Notes: generated by a model from the letters alone, not told the origin. A stretch of DNA of 64,000 nt from Oreohelix idahoensis (GCA_024509875.1 JAMPIV010012214.1:62001-126000), one strand, 5' to 3'. Numbered from the stretch's first letter, positions 1 to 11,584 are shown. Program-made: numbers and translations.

Positions 1-429
1 GTCAAAAACAACCGTCGTTTCTGTGTGATGCGAGCCTTTTTGTGAAGGAAAATGGATCCAGTGCTCTAGTGGTGTAAGAGCCGTGAGGATTTCTGAATAC
101 AGCTGTGTATATGCATCACCCATGGTATTTCTAGTTCTTGTGGATCGGCAAGATCTAATCTTTTTTTCTGCCTAAGTACATTTTGTTGTTATCACTTGTT
201 TCTGCGCAACAAAATGTGGTACTGCTATAACCAACTTGTCAATTTGATATACAAGCATGTTTATGTGGTAAGTGTTTTGTGCTGAATACCTATACCCATA
301 TCGTAGCCTATAAAGCCACTAAACAACACTAAGGTTTGTTAAACCTACAACCACAGTGTAATAATACTATATTAGCTCAGGTAGCTATATTTTTGCTTTA
401 ATAATACTTTACGTTATATACGTTTTCAG
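1..429. other. Intron of upstream P450 paralogue
   Basis: No coding exon is visible here. The stretch ends in a pyrimidine-containing tract and TTTTCAG at 423-429, which serves as the 3' splice site of the exon that starts at 430. Exons 1-4 of that gene would lie left of the window. Confidence 0.5.
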
Positions 430-551
430 GTGAGGATGATCAAAAGTGTTTCCTTTATTTCTGCCTTCTCGTGGCTGAGATTTCTTCCTGGTGATCTCTT
501 TGGAATCAAACAAGTACTTAAGAACAACGAAGCAATGCTACATCACATTTG
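430..551 (+). CDS. Orphan exon 5 of a CYP2-like cytochrome P450 paralogue
   Basis: This 122-base exon is flanked by TTTTCAG and GTAAGG and encodes 40 codons plus two bases, the same length and phase as exon 5 of the complete P450 at 46647-46768. The two translations match at 26 of 41 residues, with the shared core WLRFLPGDLFG, the region just after the F-G helices of CYP2 enzymes. It shows a tandem paralogue entering the window from the left. I found no exon 6-10 equivalents between 552 and 28475, which is filled by transposons. The gene is therefore either split by insertions, continued in exons I cannot recognise, or a truncated duplicate. The reading frame of this exon is intact. Confidence 0.85.
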
Positions 552-795
552 GTAAGGTTTCATATTTATTGTTTAGATTTATGTTTCAAGATAGAAATAT
601 TTCTATTCTTGGTTTCCAGCTAAAAAAAAAACAAGTGTGTAAAAGACACTGATAAATCATTTAGATACAATGTTTGGCCAAATAGTACTTACCAAGTAAT
701 CCAGGGATCATTATTTGTGTTTACCTATAGCCTGCAGTTTTATTTTTATTTAGTTATTTTAAAATTGATCTTCATGAAAGATGATACATCTTTTA
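552..795. other. Intronic or intergenic sequence, nothing recognised
   Basis: AT-rich sequence following the splice donor at 552. It holds no exon or repeat that I recognise. Confidence 0.4.
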
Positions 796-1034
796 GAATA
801 GCTGGAGAAAGCCACAGTCACCCAACTTGAAGCAATAACTTAACCCCCCTCCCAGGGCATCAATTCCACTCTGTAGTGGATACCAGGTCACATGGTCATC
901 CAGGACAATGAGAGTGCTACCAAACTAGCATTAAAAAAAGAGCCACAATTGATCATTTCCACCAATTTAAGAACCAGAAAATACGTGATGCACAACATCT
1001 GAAAGCAGCAGTGGATGGACCGCTCGCTACTCGG
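796..1034 (+). pseudogene. Non-LTR retrotransposon RNase H fragment
   Basis: In one frame from about 872 the sequence reads WIPGHMVIQDNESATKLA, the C-terminal signature of the RNase H domain of I/jockey-type non-LTR elements (W-x-P-G-H, then N-E-x-A-x-x-L-A). A stop precedes the block, so it is a dead fragment. The hAT element at 1035-3610 is inserted directly after it, and the sequence beyond that element (3611-3880) looks like the continuation. Family-level identification is firm; the clade is inferred. Confidence 0.6.
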
Positions 1035-1463
1035 CAGCGATTTTCAACTTTTTTGAGTCCATGGCTCCCCTGACCACCTACATTCTTTCTGCAGCTCCCC
1101 TGTGGGATAACTGGTAAAAACTCGCGATGTTTCGACATTTAGCTTAACTTTTCTTGAGCAGGAGATCTTTGGAAAGGCTTTTAAACAATGTAATTTTTAA
1201 AATGTAATTTAATAACAAATGCTATTGGACTATCTGTGAAAAAATTACACGTACAAGAAAAAAAATATACACAAAGTGCACTTTAAAAACCCTACTACTA
1301 TAAAAAAATAAAACAGCCCAATAAAGTAGTTTCATTTTAACATTTTTTTTATATTTTTGTCTGAAAATCATTCACTGATATACTGCACTCATGATTCAAT
1401 CTCCATAACGAAACACTTGTACAGTAAAACTTAAAAAATATGATGAATAAAGTACCAGTCACC

Positions 1464-1664
1464 TCAGTGTGAAACTTGAGCTTGCTTGTTGTTACTCATT
1501 TTGTCAAATCTTGGCACCAATTGAGATACAACTACCCTCATTTCCTTCTCCACATCAAGTCTTAATCTGAACTTGGTTTTTATGAGAGCCACTGCTGAAA
1601 ACCCAGCTTCGCAGAGATAGGGAGTTGCAAAAGGAATTAATATCTTCAGCTCTCTCTTGCTCAA
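1464..1664 (-). pseudogene. hAT transposase, C-terminal dimerisation region
   Basis: This frame carries IPFATPYLCEAGFSAVALIK, the conserved hAT C-terminal block that holds the catalytic glutamate (C-E-x-G-F-S-A) and the dimerisation helix. The segment just upstream (1665-1800, minus) still reads as SSDSSLQAKF in another frame, so a frameshift separates it from the centre of the protein. Confidence 0.8.
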
Positions 1665-2222
1665 GCTTGGGAACTCCTGTTTTACTGAATACCAAAAGTT
1701 TTGCTGCCATTGATGGAAACTTCGCTTGTAGTGAAGAGTCTGATGAAGTTTTTATCAGTTCTTCCTCTTCTGTAGTACTGAAGTCCGAAGGAGCATCACA
1801 TTACTGAAGGGACTTTGAACCCACTGAAACCTCACAGTTTTCAGGAAAGTATTTTTCAAAATGAACACTGAGTTGAGATAAGTGTCCTTGAATTATAGAA
1901 ACAATATCTGCACTAAAATCTATTTCATTCTCTGTAATGAACTGCTGCAAACCTGGGAAGTAGTCCATTTCTCCTTCTTCATTGATTTTTCTCTTCTAAA
2001 GAAGAAGCTTCTTTTTTGAAGGCCGAAACTTTGTCAGTAAGTTGAATCAAATGAGTTTCACTTCCTTGCAGAGACTTATTCAACGAGTTTTTTAAATATA
2101 CATTCGATCTTTTCAAAAAGACCACAGAGGTATGCAACTTCTAACCGGAAGTCAGTGTCCAGAAAGCACTTAGCACTGACATGGTTTTCTTCTTCAAGAT
2201 AAGAATAGAGTTGCCGCCTAAG

Positions 2223-2591
2223 TTAAAAAATGCGCGATAATACATTTACTATGGAAAGCCATTGGGTGCTGCTATAAAATAAGAGAGACGTATGCTCAGC
2301 CCCCATATCGTGACACATTTTACTGAAAAATCTAGCTCTATGAGGTCGAGTTTTAATAAAGTTCAGCACATTTATGACAGTTTGCAGGACTTGATTCAAA
2401 TCAACAATCAAATGCTGTGAAGTTAGTGCTTCTCTATGGATAATACAGTGGGTCCAAACAGCATCAGGAGCTTTGCCGCGGATGGGGGCTTGTAGGCCAC
2501 TGTAACAGCCCGACATTGGACGAGCACCAACTATACACACACCAACACAATGAGCCCAGTCTATTTTATTTTCCGCCATGAAGTTGTCCAC
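2223..2591 (-). pseudogene. hAT transposase, central core fragment
   Basis: The frame continues the transposase with the family block ending in SGCYSGLQAPIR, then the insertion-domain text HCIIHREAL and KTRPHRARFF that is conserved in ZBED5-like proteins. The position where relatives usually have T-D-G-A reads I-V-G-A, so the second catalytic aspartate appears lost. It ends at a stop within the conserved region. Confidence 0.75.
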
Positions 2592-2595
2592 AATT

Positions 2596-3315
2596 TCAAA
2601 TAAATATTTGCCTGTCGTACCTGCATTTATGTCTTACAAAAAAGAAGATCTTCCACCATTTCATTTTTTTTTCATCAACAAACCACACATAACAGATTAA
2701 ATGAGCATCTCTATTGCTATCAGTGGCCTCATCAAGCTGCAAAGCAAAGTCCTTCCCCCTCATTTTTTCTATAATCTGTTCATTAAGATCCTCTCCTAAA
2801 TCTTGAATTCGACGGCTGATTGTACTGTCCGACAAAGGAATAGGCAAAAGCTGTTTTCCCGCGGACTCTCCAACCATAATGGACACCATATCAATAGCAC
2901 ACGGTAAAACGAGTTCTTCTGCAATCGTGTGGGGTTTCTTATATTTTGCTACCTGGTATGCTACCTTGTAGGACGCTAGAAGAGCTTTACTCGAGATTGT
3001 CGCCCGCTTAGAAAATGTTGATTTTTGTTCTTTCATTTGACTCAGCTTTCTAGAGAAATATTCTCTTGGTTTACCCACGTCATTCTTATGAACACTTTCT
3101 AAATGGCGCTTCAATTTGCTAGGCAGCATACATTCGACAGAGAGTACTTTGAAACACAAAACACACCGTGGACACTCTTCATTGTTCACAAGAGTGCACG
3201 TGATACCAAAATCTAAGTAACCTTCGTCGTATTTTCTATACTTACGTTTCCTTTCCTCATTATCACTTTCCTTGTCATTCTCAACAAGTTCTAGCTTTTT
3301 ACTAACACTTGCCAA
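2596..3315 (-). pseudogene. hAT transposase, BED finger and N-terminal half
   Basis: This 239-codon open frame is the 5' part of the hAT transposase. A BED-type zinc finger is visible (C51-x2-C54, H71-x4-H76), followed by the linker typical of ZBED5/SCAND3 relatives and by LDEATD (first catalytic aspartate region) near residue 195. The frame is lost after about residue 222; the next block continues from 2591 in another frame, so one frameshift separates them. In the family this protein binds the terminal repeats and carries out cut-and-paste transposition. Confidence 0.8.
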
Positions 3316-3610
3316 ATTTAAAAAATCTTTCCATAGTTTATATCAAACTCACAACACAATCAAAAACGTTTGAAAACAGAAAATCACCGTGTTACCTACT
3401 ATGGTCGCGCGAGGAGAATGCGCGGAAAGTTGATAGGCGGGTCGTGGGAGCGGGACTTCAAAGGCTGGCCAACACCAAAAATGAAATTTCCCACAGCTCT
3501 GTGCCTTCTTTACGGCTAAATACGAAAAAAATCCACGCCCACCCACAGCGCCCCTGACCGTCAGTCATGGCGCCCCGGGGCGCCGCGGCGCACAGGTTGA
3601 AAACCGCTGA

Positions 3611-4198
3611 GCTACTTTTACGACTGCAAGAGCACTATATGTAGATATGTCTCAGCCATACCTCGGAGATAATATCGACAACGTAAACTGCAGAGGCCAA
3701 AGTACAACTTTTTGGTTGCGAACATGTACCCCTCAAAAAGCATCATCACTGAGTGACCACTTATCATACTGCAAGAACTACAACAGACAAGAGGAAAAAC
3801 ATTAGAACTATCTCCTAGATTGTCTGGCTACCAGCAAAAAACCCCTCCCCCTTTCCAATTACTATCATCCTATAATATAAAGACGCAAAGCAGTTGGGAA
3901 AAAACGTGAACATTCCATTACCTAGGACAAGTTAAAAAAAAAAAAAGGTGAGAACTTGTAACCTTGGGGATAGGAAACATCAAGTTGGAACATTTGAATT
4001 ATATGTTCGTGTGTGAATGTGTGTGTGTGTATATATATATATGTATGGAGATGTGCATATGTTTGCCTTTTTGTGTGTATGTATGTAATTTATGTATGTA
4101 TGTATCTATGTTTGTGGGTTGGTTAGAAAGGCAGAAGTAGCTGTTAACCAAGAAAATATGAAGGACCTTTACAAAAGTACAAAGTAGCTAACACTAAC
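3611..4198 (+). other. Probable continuation of the non-LTR fragment, then a TG/TA microsatellite
   Basis: From about 3725 one frame gives a C-x-x-x-x-x-H-x-x-x-C-x-x-Y-x-x-x-x-E pattern resembling the C-terminal zinc-binding region of non-LTR elements, consistent with the hAT element having split one fragment. Positions 4016-4115 are an imperfect TGTG/TATA/TATG microsatellite. The rest is unassigned. Confidence 0.35.
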
Positions 4199-4898
4199 CG
4201 CATGTTAGCGGTATAGCTTCTGCCCATAAAGTGCATGTGTCGACTAAGGTCAGGATAAACCTGTTCCTTATTTTAGTCCTTTGGAAGGGTCCTAAAATGT
4301 CGATCACTACCCGTTCGAATGGTGTTCCCACTATTGGCCTTTCACCCAACGAGACTGGGGGTGTCCGTTGCTTGGGTGGTACACGTTGGCACTGGGCACA
4401 GGATTTGACATATCTGATAATATCAGTGTTTACTCCTGGCCACCAATAATGAGTGGTTATCCGTTGGTTTGTGGCGTTCTGTCCCATATGTCAGCTGAAG
4501 GGAAGAGAGTGCCCCATTTCTAGGATTTGGCTTCTGTACTCTTTCGGTACTAGGAGCTGGTTGTAACCTTGGTCAGGCTTGCCCGTTCTGCGATAAAGTA
4601 CGCCATCCTTAGAAACAATGTCCCCGTGCTGTCTGGGTTCCTTAGCCATGGGCAGTTTTCTAAAGCAGGGTGCCAAAGTAGGGTCCTTTTGTTGCGCTTC
4701 TTTAAGTTCCATAGGTAACAAATTAGGCGCAGGCTCCCGTTCCTTCTTGGTTTGCCCTCTTGTAGTTACTGCTGCCACAATCGGCTCTTCCGGTTTCCCA
4801 ATAAACACGTATCTACCGCCAAGTATGACTGGGTAGATGGGGTCATCCATAACAGCTGCTTTGATCACACCTCTGACAAACTCAGAGTGGATCTCCAC
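4194..4898 (-). pseudogene. Family A protease end and integrase N-terminus (copy A1)
   Basis: Two abutting frames (4898-4491 and 4487-4194) encode the end of protease, a hydrophilic linker with TTRGQTKKERE, and then the integrase H2C2 zinc module (GHMG and C-A-Q-C) with YWWPGV and the first catalytic aspartate in VVIDILGPF. A single-base shift separates the frames near 4490. The PR-linker-INT succession with no reverse transcriptase is the order of Gmr1-like elements. The integrase is cut off at 4199 before its second catalytic residue. Confidence 0.8.
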
Positions 4899-5698
4899 CA
4901 GTGCGATGGGAAGCGCTGTCGTGCCTCACTCTTAGAAACTCCACAAAATTGGACGGTCTCTCCTGTCTCTTGACCAGGTTTAACCAGGTGTCTGGCAACA
5001 ATGCAATCATAAGAAAGCCCCGTGTCAAATAAACAAAAAGTTTGAGAACCGTTCAAAATAACAGTACCTCGCGTAGAAGGTCTTTCTCCCTCTACAGGTT
5101 GGGAATCACTGTCAATAATTCCGCCTTGCGAGACTGTTAGCAAGCATCCTATGCGTTTCGGCTCGGTGTGCTCGCCCTGATCATTAGTCCCGTGCTCAGG
5201 GGTTTTCCCTTTGCCACCTTGTCCTTTCTGGCCGCGCTGCCATGTAGGGCGGTCGGGTTGATCAGATTGTTTACTGTGGTTGGGGTACTTGTTTTTGTAG
5301 AACTTGGATTTTTCCGGAGGGGGGTTTTGAGGTCCAGTTTCTTTGTGGTTATTCTGATTAGAAGCATGAGAAGATTGGTCTAGATTATTCTTTCGAAAAT
5401 GCTCTTCTGTCGGTTTACGTTTTGTGGCCGGCAGTTCAGCCAGCGCATTGTGATATCGCTCAGACTTTTCCAAAATGTCTTCAAGCTTTTCTGCACCCTG
5501 CTCAGCCAGAAATCTCCGGGTGTCAGCAGACAAAGTGTTCTTTATTTGTTCTGTTATAACAAATTCCTCAAGGCCTTCATAGGTAGAGGGGAGCTGTGAA
5601 AGCTCAAGGCACTTTGTCAAGTATCCCTTCAAACGAGACGAGAACTGCTGGAAAGTTTCAGAGCTCTCCTTCCTGCTGTTGCAAAAACTTTCGCGCAT
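4865..5698 (-). pseudogene. Family A gag C-terminal part fused to aspartic protease (copy A1)
   Basis: The frame resumes gag after the 10-base deletion (FQQFSSRLKGYLTKC, SCAN/capsid-like helices), runs through a basic, low-complexity linker with no CCHC knuckle that I can see, and enters a retropepsin with the active-site motif FDTG near residue 225. Protease is thus in the gag frame. The frame is lost near 4920, and the C-terminal protease motif (VILGG) is in the next open frame (4491-4898). Confidence 0.8.
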
Positions 5699-6374
5699 TC
5701 ATTTCAAAGCGCTCAAGTAAAGCTTTCTTCAACACGTCGTAATTTTCTTGTTGGCTGCTTTCCAGTTTGGCGTAAACATCATACGCACTGCTTTTCAAAG
5801 CCTGAGAAAGCTTCATATTCCAACGCGACCTCTCTAAACCGTACAGAGTTGCAATTTTCTCAAATTTTTCTAGATACGTGTCAATCTTCTCATTAGGGCA
5901 AGGGAAAGATTCTAGCGCAAAAGACATAGCAGTGAGATGAGTAGATTGAGTGTTAGAAAGATCAGTTAAGGAAGAATGAGGAGAAGACTCTCCATTGCTG
6001 GAGGTAGAGGCAGCCCCACAACTATTGACTTCTAGAGCTTTAAGCGCTAACTCGTGCTGTCTCTCCTTCTCTCTTTCCTCCTGTTGTCTCTCCTTCTCTC
6101 TTTCCTCATGCTGTCTCTCCTTTTCTCTTTCCTCACGCTGTCTCTCCTTATCTCTTTCCTCATGTTGTGCCCTGCGAGCTTCCATTTCTGCCTCAATTTT
6201 CTTCTGTTCTAAAGCTTCGGCTGCTTCTTCCTTCCTCCTATCTTCCGCTTCTTTCTTCTCCGCGTCATATCTCTCAAGTTCGTCTTTGACAAAAGCTTTC
6301 GCTTTGTCGCCGTCCAGTCCCTCTTCCATTGCTTCCTGTCTGAGCATCTGCCTAAGCTTTGCCCTCTCTGCCAT
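5658..6374 (-). pseudogene. Family A gag, N-terminal part (copy A1)
   Basis: I chose the start at 6374 (MAERAKLRQML) because both copies share it and coding begins to look protein-like there. An acidic, lysine- and arginine-rich coiled-coil follows, with four or five tandem EREKERQ-type units, then a capsid-like domain around FALESFPCPNEKIDTYLEKF. A 10-base deletion relative to copy A2 near 5690 shifts the frame, so this gag cannot be made intact. Gag would form the particle in which the element is reverse transcribed. Confidence 0.8.
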
Positions 6375-7082
6375 AGTAAATAGGTGACTGAGACTTAGAC
6401 GAGAAAGAATTAAGCAAAAGGATACACTGGTTCCTACCATTTACGAGAAAATACCAAACAAAAAGATGATATACTTTAACCTGGGATACCTCCTCCAAAA
6501 ATATAAAGTATCTAACTATCGCTGCTATTAATCGGCAATAAAGCACCTAATGCAGACGACTACGCCAAATAAATGGTAGTTAAGATTACTCACTGAAAAA
6601 TAAGTTGCTACAGTGGAAACAAAATAATTTATTGAAAAATTATTTAAGGAAGGAAAAAAAATCCCCTTAATTTTTAATCCATTATCAGGTTTACCCCTGA
6701 AGACAGTTAGGGTAAGGCAGGCAATTAACAGGACGTAATTGTCTGAACGCACTCCTTAGCTTAGCTCAAACACCTACTTCTTCAGAACCCTGTGAATGTT
6801 ATACACTCACAAACTTTACCAGCGTTTAGTATTACAAAATCAGTAATTAACATATATTCCGACAAAATCAACCTGCAAATCAAATGTATATTACTCAAAA
6901 TGCTGTGGAAAAACACTTATCAGTTTGTGTGGTCAGTACGCCCGTAAACAGATCAATAGTCTAGGGGATAGTTATTTTTAAAGGTACAAAAAAACTTACA
7001 AGACATCACACTCTTACTCTATATCAGAATAAAGAAAGATTCTTCTCCTTAAGTTCAAAATCCCGATAGACGAGATCCCATT

Positions 7083-7292
7083 TGTCGTAGATTTTTGGTA
7101 GGAGAATTAAGACTTGGGTTGGTCCCTTCTGAACAGATTTGAATAAGTGATAGTCACAGTGAGAGATAGTAATAGCAATAGATTTCCACGAGTGAGATGG
7201 TAGACTATGATAGAGACTGTCTCTGAAATCGAGAAATCTTCTCACTTTTACCTATCTTCTACGACAGATTTAGATTGAGTCAGACAGTCTAA

Positions 7293-7374
<82 letters not shown>

Positions 7375-9706
7375 CATATATAATTCTATCCACTCACGTG
7401 CACGCACATACAAGACGACAGTTAGACGTACAGACGTGGGAAAACTATAACAAATGATTATATAGATATTCTAGAACAAGCTGACCAACACGCTGATTAA
7501 ATTTAAGGGCAGTTTAATTATCAATATAAACTTCCACCACCACAACATCCAAAAATTTACATCAAATATATATATAAATAAGCATCAAGTCAATGAATTG
7601 CTACAAAAAAATATAGACCCACTGGTATGATCTTCCCTCGATGTTTAGCCCACAGTCCCGTTAGGAGAAAGATGATAGCCCCAAAGAGTCATGGATACAT
7701 ATGATTTGGTCTAATATTTCCCCTTTTTAAGGTATGGACAGACTTGATATCTCTGGTCTATTCTAAGGGAAAATATGGTTAGCAACACTTGCATAAAGAA
7801 AGTTAAAACAGCAAAATGGGTGCCAAATTACAACAATAAAGAAACACTCAGACCTGCATTCACTCTATTTACTCAGCCGTGGCCACGTGCTCTCTTGCAT
7901 ACTAACAGCTTTGTTAACAGCATCTGGAAACATAATTTTTAGGACATTCACATACAGAATCGTCAATGGCAGTCTTTGACCAAGAAATCCCCAGTTCAAA
8001 AAAAGACGGGTTGAATTCTCTGCTTCAGGGAACGATTCCTTGGGTGTTATTATTTTTGGATGTCTGTTTAGGTCACATTAAAATTGTCCAGGCACTGACA
8101 TTAACAACGAGCACAGTGTCAATAGTTTAGGTTTCTAGAAATGAGGAATGTCAGATCGGTGTCGTCTTTCAGGTTAGGACTTTATTTGGTCACAACACCA
8201 CTAGTCAACAGGGTCGGAGAGTTACTGGCGTTAATATGTTACTTGCCGCATGGGCTAAAAGGTACTTGCGGTTTTACTCTCTGGAAGAATCAAATCAGGC
8301 TCGATGGGCCAGTTACTTCTTTAAAATCTTTAAAGTTCTTGTAAAGGTTATAGACCAAGTCTTTAAGGAAAGAATGTTTTTTGTTCTTCACAGATATTAA
8401 CTCTGTACTTAACGCTGGCAAAGTTTGGGTCACCCCACTATTCACGGAATAAAGGAAAAACACATATAAAATAATCATACATACTATGTACTCGTTATAA
8501 CTTACATTTTAAACTGCAAGCGTACAGCTTGACTTATCATTTAAAACTTCCCGTGAAATAAGTTATATTTAAAAAATCAATCATCATGAATTAAGAATAC
8601 CTACGTATTCCATCAATACTCAAGATGTAGCAATGCAGTTATAAGTTAGTTTTTAAAATATATTCTCGTCTGATTATTTAGCAGTAAAATCAAATTCATT
8701 TATAGCTGCATGATTTTAAGCTAGAAATATAATTTATTCTGCTTTCCACTGAAACACGTCACTAGAAAATAATACAGACTATATTTTAATTCTCTCTGCA
8801 CAAAAGAACTAGTTAAAATGAAATAGGCGATAAACACTTAATCACTTCACAAAATACTAGATATCTAATATATAATATTTACCTCCGCACAGAACTAAAG
8901 ATTAATACCACGAACTAGAATCATTCAATATAATAGTCTAGAACTCGGCAAAATGTTGCCCAGAAACTAAAGACTTTACAATACGCAAGATATTTCTTCT
9001 AGCCTGGCGATCTGTCTACTGCAGATTTAGGAGTACGAATGAAATCTAGTTTCAAACTCTGGTTAATATTTTAAACCAGGCAAAGGATCCCACTATTTCC
9101 AAAAAACCCGATCTCTCCCCTTCTCATTAACACCTACGTACCTTAGACGCTGGACATAACATGCCAAACGCGTCTTAGACACCTCACTGCTATTCTCATA
9201 CCTGAGCAATGCATGAGCGCGCCGTTCACACCTCAAGAACTCAGCCGAAAAACGCTATGTCCGGTGAAAATGTAGACGGTAAGTCTCATTAGGTGGCAGT
9301 TTCCACACTTCACCGAGCAACTTAGCCGTAAAACTACTTGTCAGATTGAAATCCCAGACAATATGTCTCCTCATCATGTCTGACAGAGTGAATTCTCACA
9401 CGTTTATGTCGAGAATCTAGCCCAAGAGCGCTGTGTCATGAGAGAAGTATAGACACCTATCTGATTTCTGTGTCTGACCAGATGAATATTCACAGTTTCT
9501 CGTCTGACTGACATCTACGTAATAGAATGCGTATCAGTATGAGAAAGAAAAACGGGAAAGTGAGAATGGGAAAGAAAATATTTTTCGCAAACGAACGAAT
9601 GCGAAAAATACAGGAAAAGGGTAGAGAGTGATAATAAAATAGAGGACACGGGTAGAAAATAGAAGAGAATATAGACAATTTATTGATCATAAAACTCTCT
9701 GTGACA
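7083..9706 (-). repeat. Family A long terminal repeat, central copy (2.6 kb)
   Basis: On the minus strand the LTR begins TGTCACAGAG at 9706 and ends GACA at 7083. Its borders agree with the solo LTR at 31941-34748, which has a 5-bp target duplication. It is almost identical to 13627-16274. It is both the 3' LTR of copy A2 and the 5' LTR of copy A1. It contains an (AT)n tract at 7299-7373 and no convincing coding region; short open frames in it are spurious. Confidence 0.88.
7299..7373. repeat. (AT)n microsatellite inside LTR
   Basis: About 75 bases of alternating A and T lie at the same LTR position as 13840-13941. The length differs between the two copies, as expected for slippage after duplication. 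Confidence 0.95.
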
Positions 9707-9710
9707 GAAC

Positions 9711-9722
9711 GTCCCCCCTTTA
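9711..9722 (-). promoter_or_regulatory. Polypurine tract of family A copy A2
   Basis: The minus strand reads TTAAAGGGGGGAC four bases before the LTR start TGTCAC. This is the expected position of the plus-strand primer for reverse transcription and supports the LTR border at 9706. Confidence 0.8.
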
Positions 9723-9765
9723 AGATATGGAAGCACTCCATGTCTACGTTATGGAAATAAATTTC

Positions 9766-10662
9766 CTATATCCGTAGCTTCAGGGTGTCTGTCCTCTTCC
9801 CTCTCATCTTCCCCTCCATCTCTCTCCAATTCCTACTCAAGTCTACTCCCAAAGTTTTCTTTCTCTGGAATGTCTCCCATGCGCGCTTGAAAGAGTGTTG
9901 CCGCTTTTGACATTTTTGAACGATTACGTGTGCTTGCAGTGGAATTTCCCTGCCACTATCGTCATCTTCGTCAATTTTGGCGATCTGCAGGAGATGTTCG
10001 GAGGTCGGCCCCGGTCTTTCCAAGTATCTCTTTAACAGATTTAAATGGAAAACCTTCTCCTTTCCTTCAATAGAGATCTGGTAGTTAGCCTTAGAAATCT
10101 TTTTCAGGACGGTAAACGGCCCTTGCCATCCGATTCTCAGTTGGTTGTTTCCGGTAGGGAGTAACACCAAAACTTTCTCTCCTGCTTCGAACTCTCTTTC
10201 TTTCGCGACTTTCCTGTATCGGTTAGCGTGCTTTGTGCATGCTCGCTTAAAATTGGTCGTTGCTAGGTCCCATCCTAGTTTCAACCTTCCCTTTAAATCC
10301 GATACATATTTACTTGCTAAGACAACTGTCTCATCAGCCTTCTGGTCTGTCAGCGACCAAAGTAAGGCTTCGAGCGGGCCCTTAATGGGTCTGCCGAATA
10401 AAAGCGGGGCTGGCGGAAATCCTGTGGACGTATGAGGAGATTCTCTGTAGCCAAATAAAGCTGCAGGAATACAAAGATCCCAATCGTCAGGTTTCACTTG
10501 TGCCAGTTTACTTAACATCATGTTGAGGTTTCCGTTAACACGTTCCACGAGCCCATTTCCGGCCGGAGTATATGGCTTTGTGTAGATGTGTTGGGTCCTC
10601 AAGATCTTCACGATCTCATCCATCAACAGGTTTTGGTATGGGGATCCGTTATCCGTCAACAC
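9766..10662 (-). pseudogene. Family A integrase, catalytic core and C-terminal GPF module (copy A2)
   Basis: This 298-codon frame contains the second and third catalytic residues (D4 in TDNGSPY, E40 in GNGLVERVNG), the conserved FGYRESPHTSTGFPP block, and a GPY/F-type module (GWQGPFTVLKKI, residues 178-189) ending in FHLNLLKRYL. It continues integrase from 10940-10656 in another frame, so one frameshift lies near 10660. Integrase inserts the cDNA into the host genome. About 80 hydrophilic residues follow the module before the stop, where relatives would continue into reverse transcriptase. Confidence 0.85.
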
Positions 10663-10940
10663 TTGCTGAGGAAATCACAACCGAATGAAAATCTGCACGA
10701 GGGCTTCTGCGATATCTTGGCATCTGCGCATGTTAGCGGTATAGCATCTGCCCATAAAGTGCATGTGTCGACTAAGGTCAGGATAAACCTGTTTCTTCTT
10801 TTAGTCCTTTGGAAGGGTCCTAAAATGTCGATCACTACCCGTTCGAATGGTGTTCCCACTATTGGCATTTCACCCAACGAGACTGGGGATTTCCGTTGCC
10901 TGGGTGGTACACTTTGGCACTGGGCACAGGATTTTGACAT
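10656..10940 (-). pseudogene. Family A integrase, zinc module and first part of core (copy A2)
   Basis: The frame begins in the second half of the H2C2 zinc module (KSCAQCQ) and contains the first catalytic aspartate in VVIDILGPF and the following ILTLVDTCTLWADAIPL strand block. It matches the copy A1 frame at 4194-4487. A one-base insertion near 10933 separates it from the first half of the zinc module. Confidence 0.82.
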
Positions 10941-11137
10941 ATCTGATAATATCAGTGTTTACTCCTGGCCACCAATAATGAGTGGTTATCCGTTGGTTTG
11001 TGGCGTTCTGTCCCATATGTCCGCTGAAGGGAAGAGAGTGCCCCATTTCTAGGATTAGGCTTCTGTACTGTTTCGGTACTAGGAGCTGGTTGTAACCTTG
11101 GTCAGGCTTGCCCGTTCTGCGATAAAGTACGCCATCC

Positions 11138-11580
11138 TTAGAAAAAACATATCCCCGTGCTGTCTGGGTTCCTTGCCATGGGCAGTTTTCTAAAGCAGGG
11201 TGCCAAAGTAGGGTCCTTTTGTTGCGCTTCTTTAAGTTCCATAGGTAACAAATTAGGCGCAGGCTCCCGTTCCTTCTTGGTTTGCCCTCTTGTAGTTACT
11301 GCTGCCAAAATCGGCTCTTCCGGTTTCCCAATAAACACGTATCTACCGCCAAGTATGACTGGGTAGATGGGGTCATCCATAACAGCCGCTTTGATCACAC
11401 CTCTGACAAACTCAGAGTGGATCTCCACCAGTGCGATGGGAAGCGCTGTCGGTGCCTCACTCTTAGAAACTCCACAAAATTGGACGGTCTCTCCTGTCTC
11501 TTGACCAGGTTTAACCAGGTGTCTGGCAACAATGCAATCATAAGAAAGCCCCGTGTCAAATAAAACAAAAAGTTTGAGAA
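11138..11580 (-). pseudogene. Family A protease C-terminal part and linker (copy A2)
   Basis: An open frame at 11138-11428 encodes VILGGRYVF and the TTRGQTKKERE linker, as in copy A1. The sequence above it (11430-11580) corresponds to the protease active-site region but is broken by single-base insertions relative to A1 (for example near 11563 and 11615). It is shifted out of the gag frame, so the protease is inactive. Confidence 0.7.
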
Positions 11581-11584
11581 CCGT

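Larger units (their letters stand above)
1035..3610 (-). mobile_element. hAT-superfamily DNA transposon (ZBED5/SCAND3-like), degenerate
   Basis: The element is bounded by inverted ends that begin CAGCGATTTTCAAC on the left (1035) and, read from the right end (3609) inward, CAGCGGTTTTCAAC. Flanks carry GCTACT at 1026-1031 and 3611-3616, the remains of an 8-bp target duplication. The minus strand encodes a broken transposase in the order BED zinc finger, catalytic core, C-terminal dimerisation region. Length (2.6 kb) suits a hAT element. Frame breaks near 2592 and between 1665 and 2222 make it inactive. Confidence 0.85.
4199..7082 (-). mobile_element. Family A LTR element, copy A1 internal region, truncated in integrase
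   Basis: Read on the minus strand this is leader, gag, protease and the N-terminal half of integrase, ending abruptly at 4199 in the integrase core, where identity with copy A2 (from about 10729) stops. It lies directly downstream of the shared LTR at 7083-9706. Just inside the LTR is a candidate primer-binding site starting TGGGATCTCGTC after a 2-base gap. No reverse transcriptase sequence occurs between protease and integrase. Confidence 0.85.
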
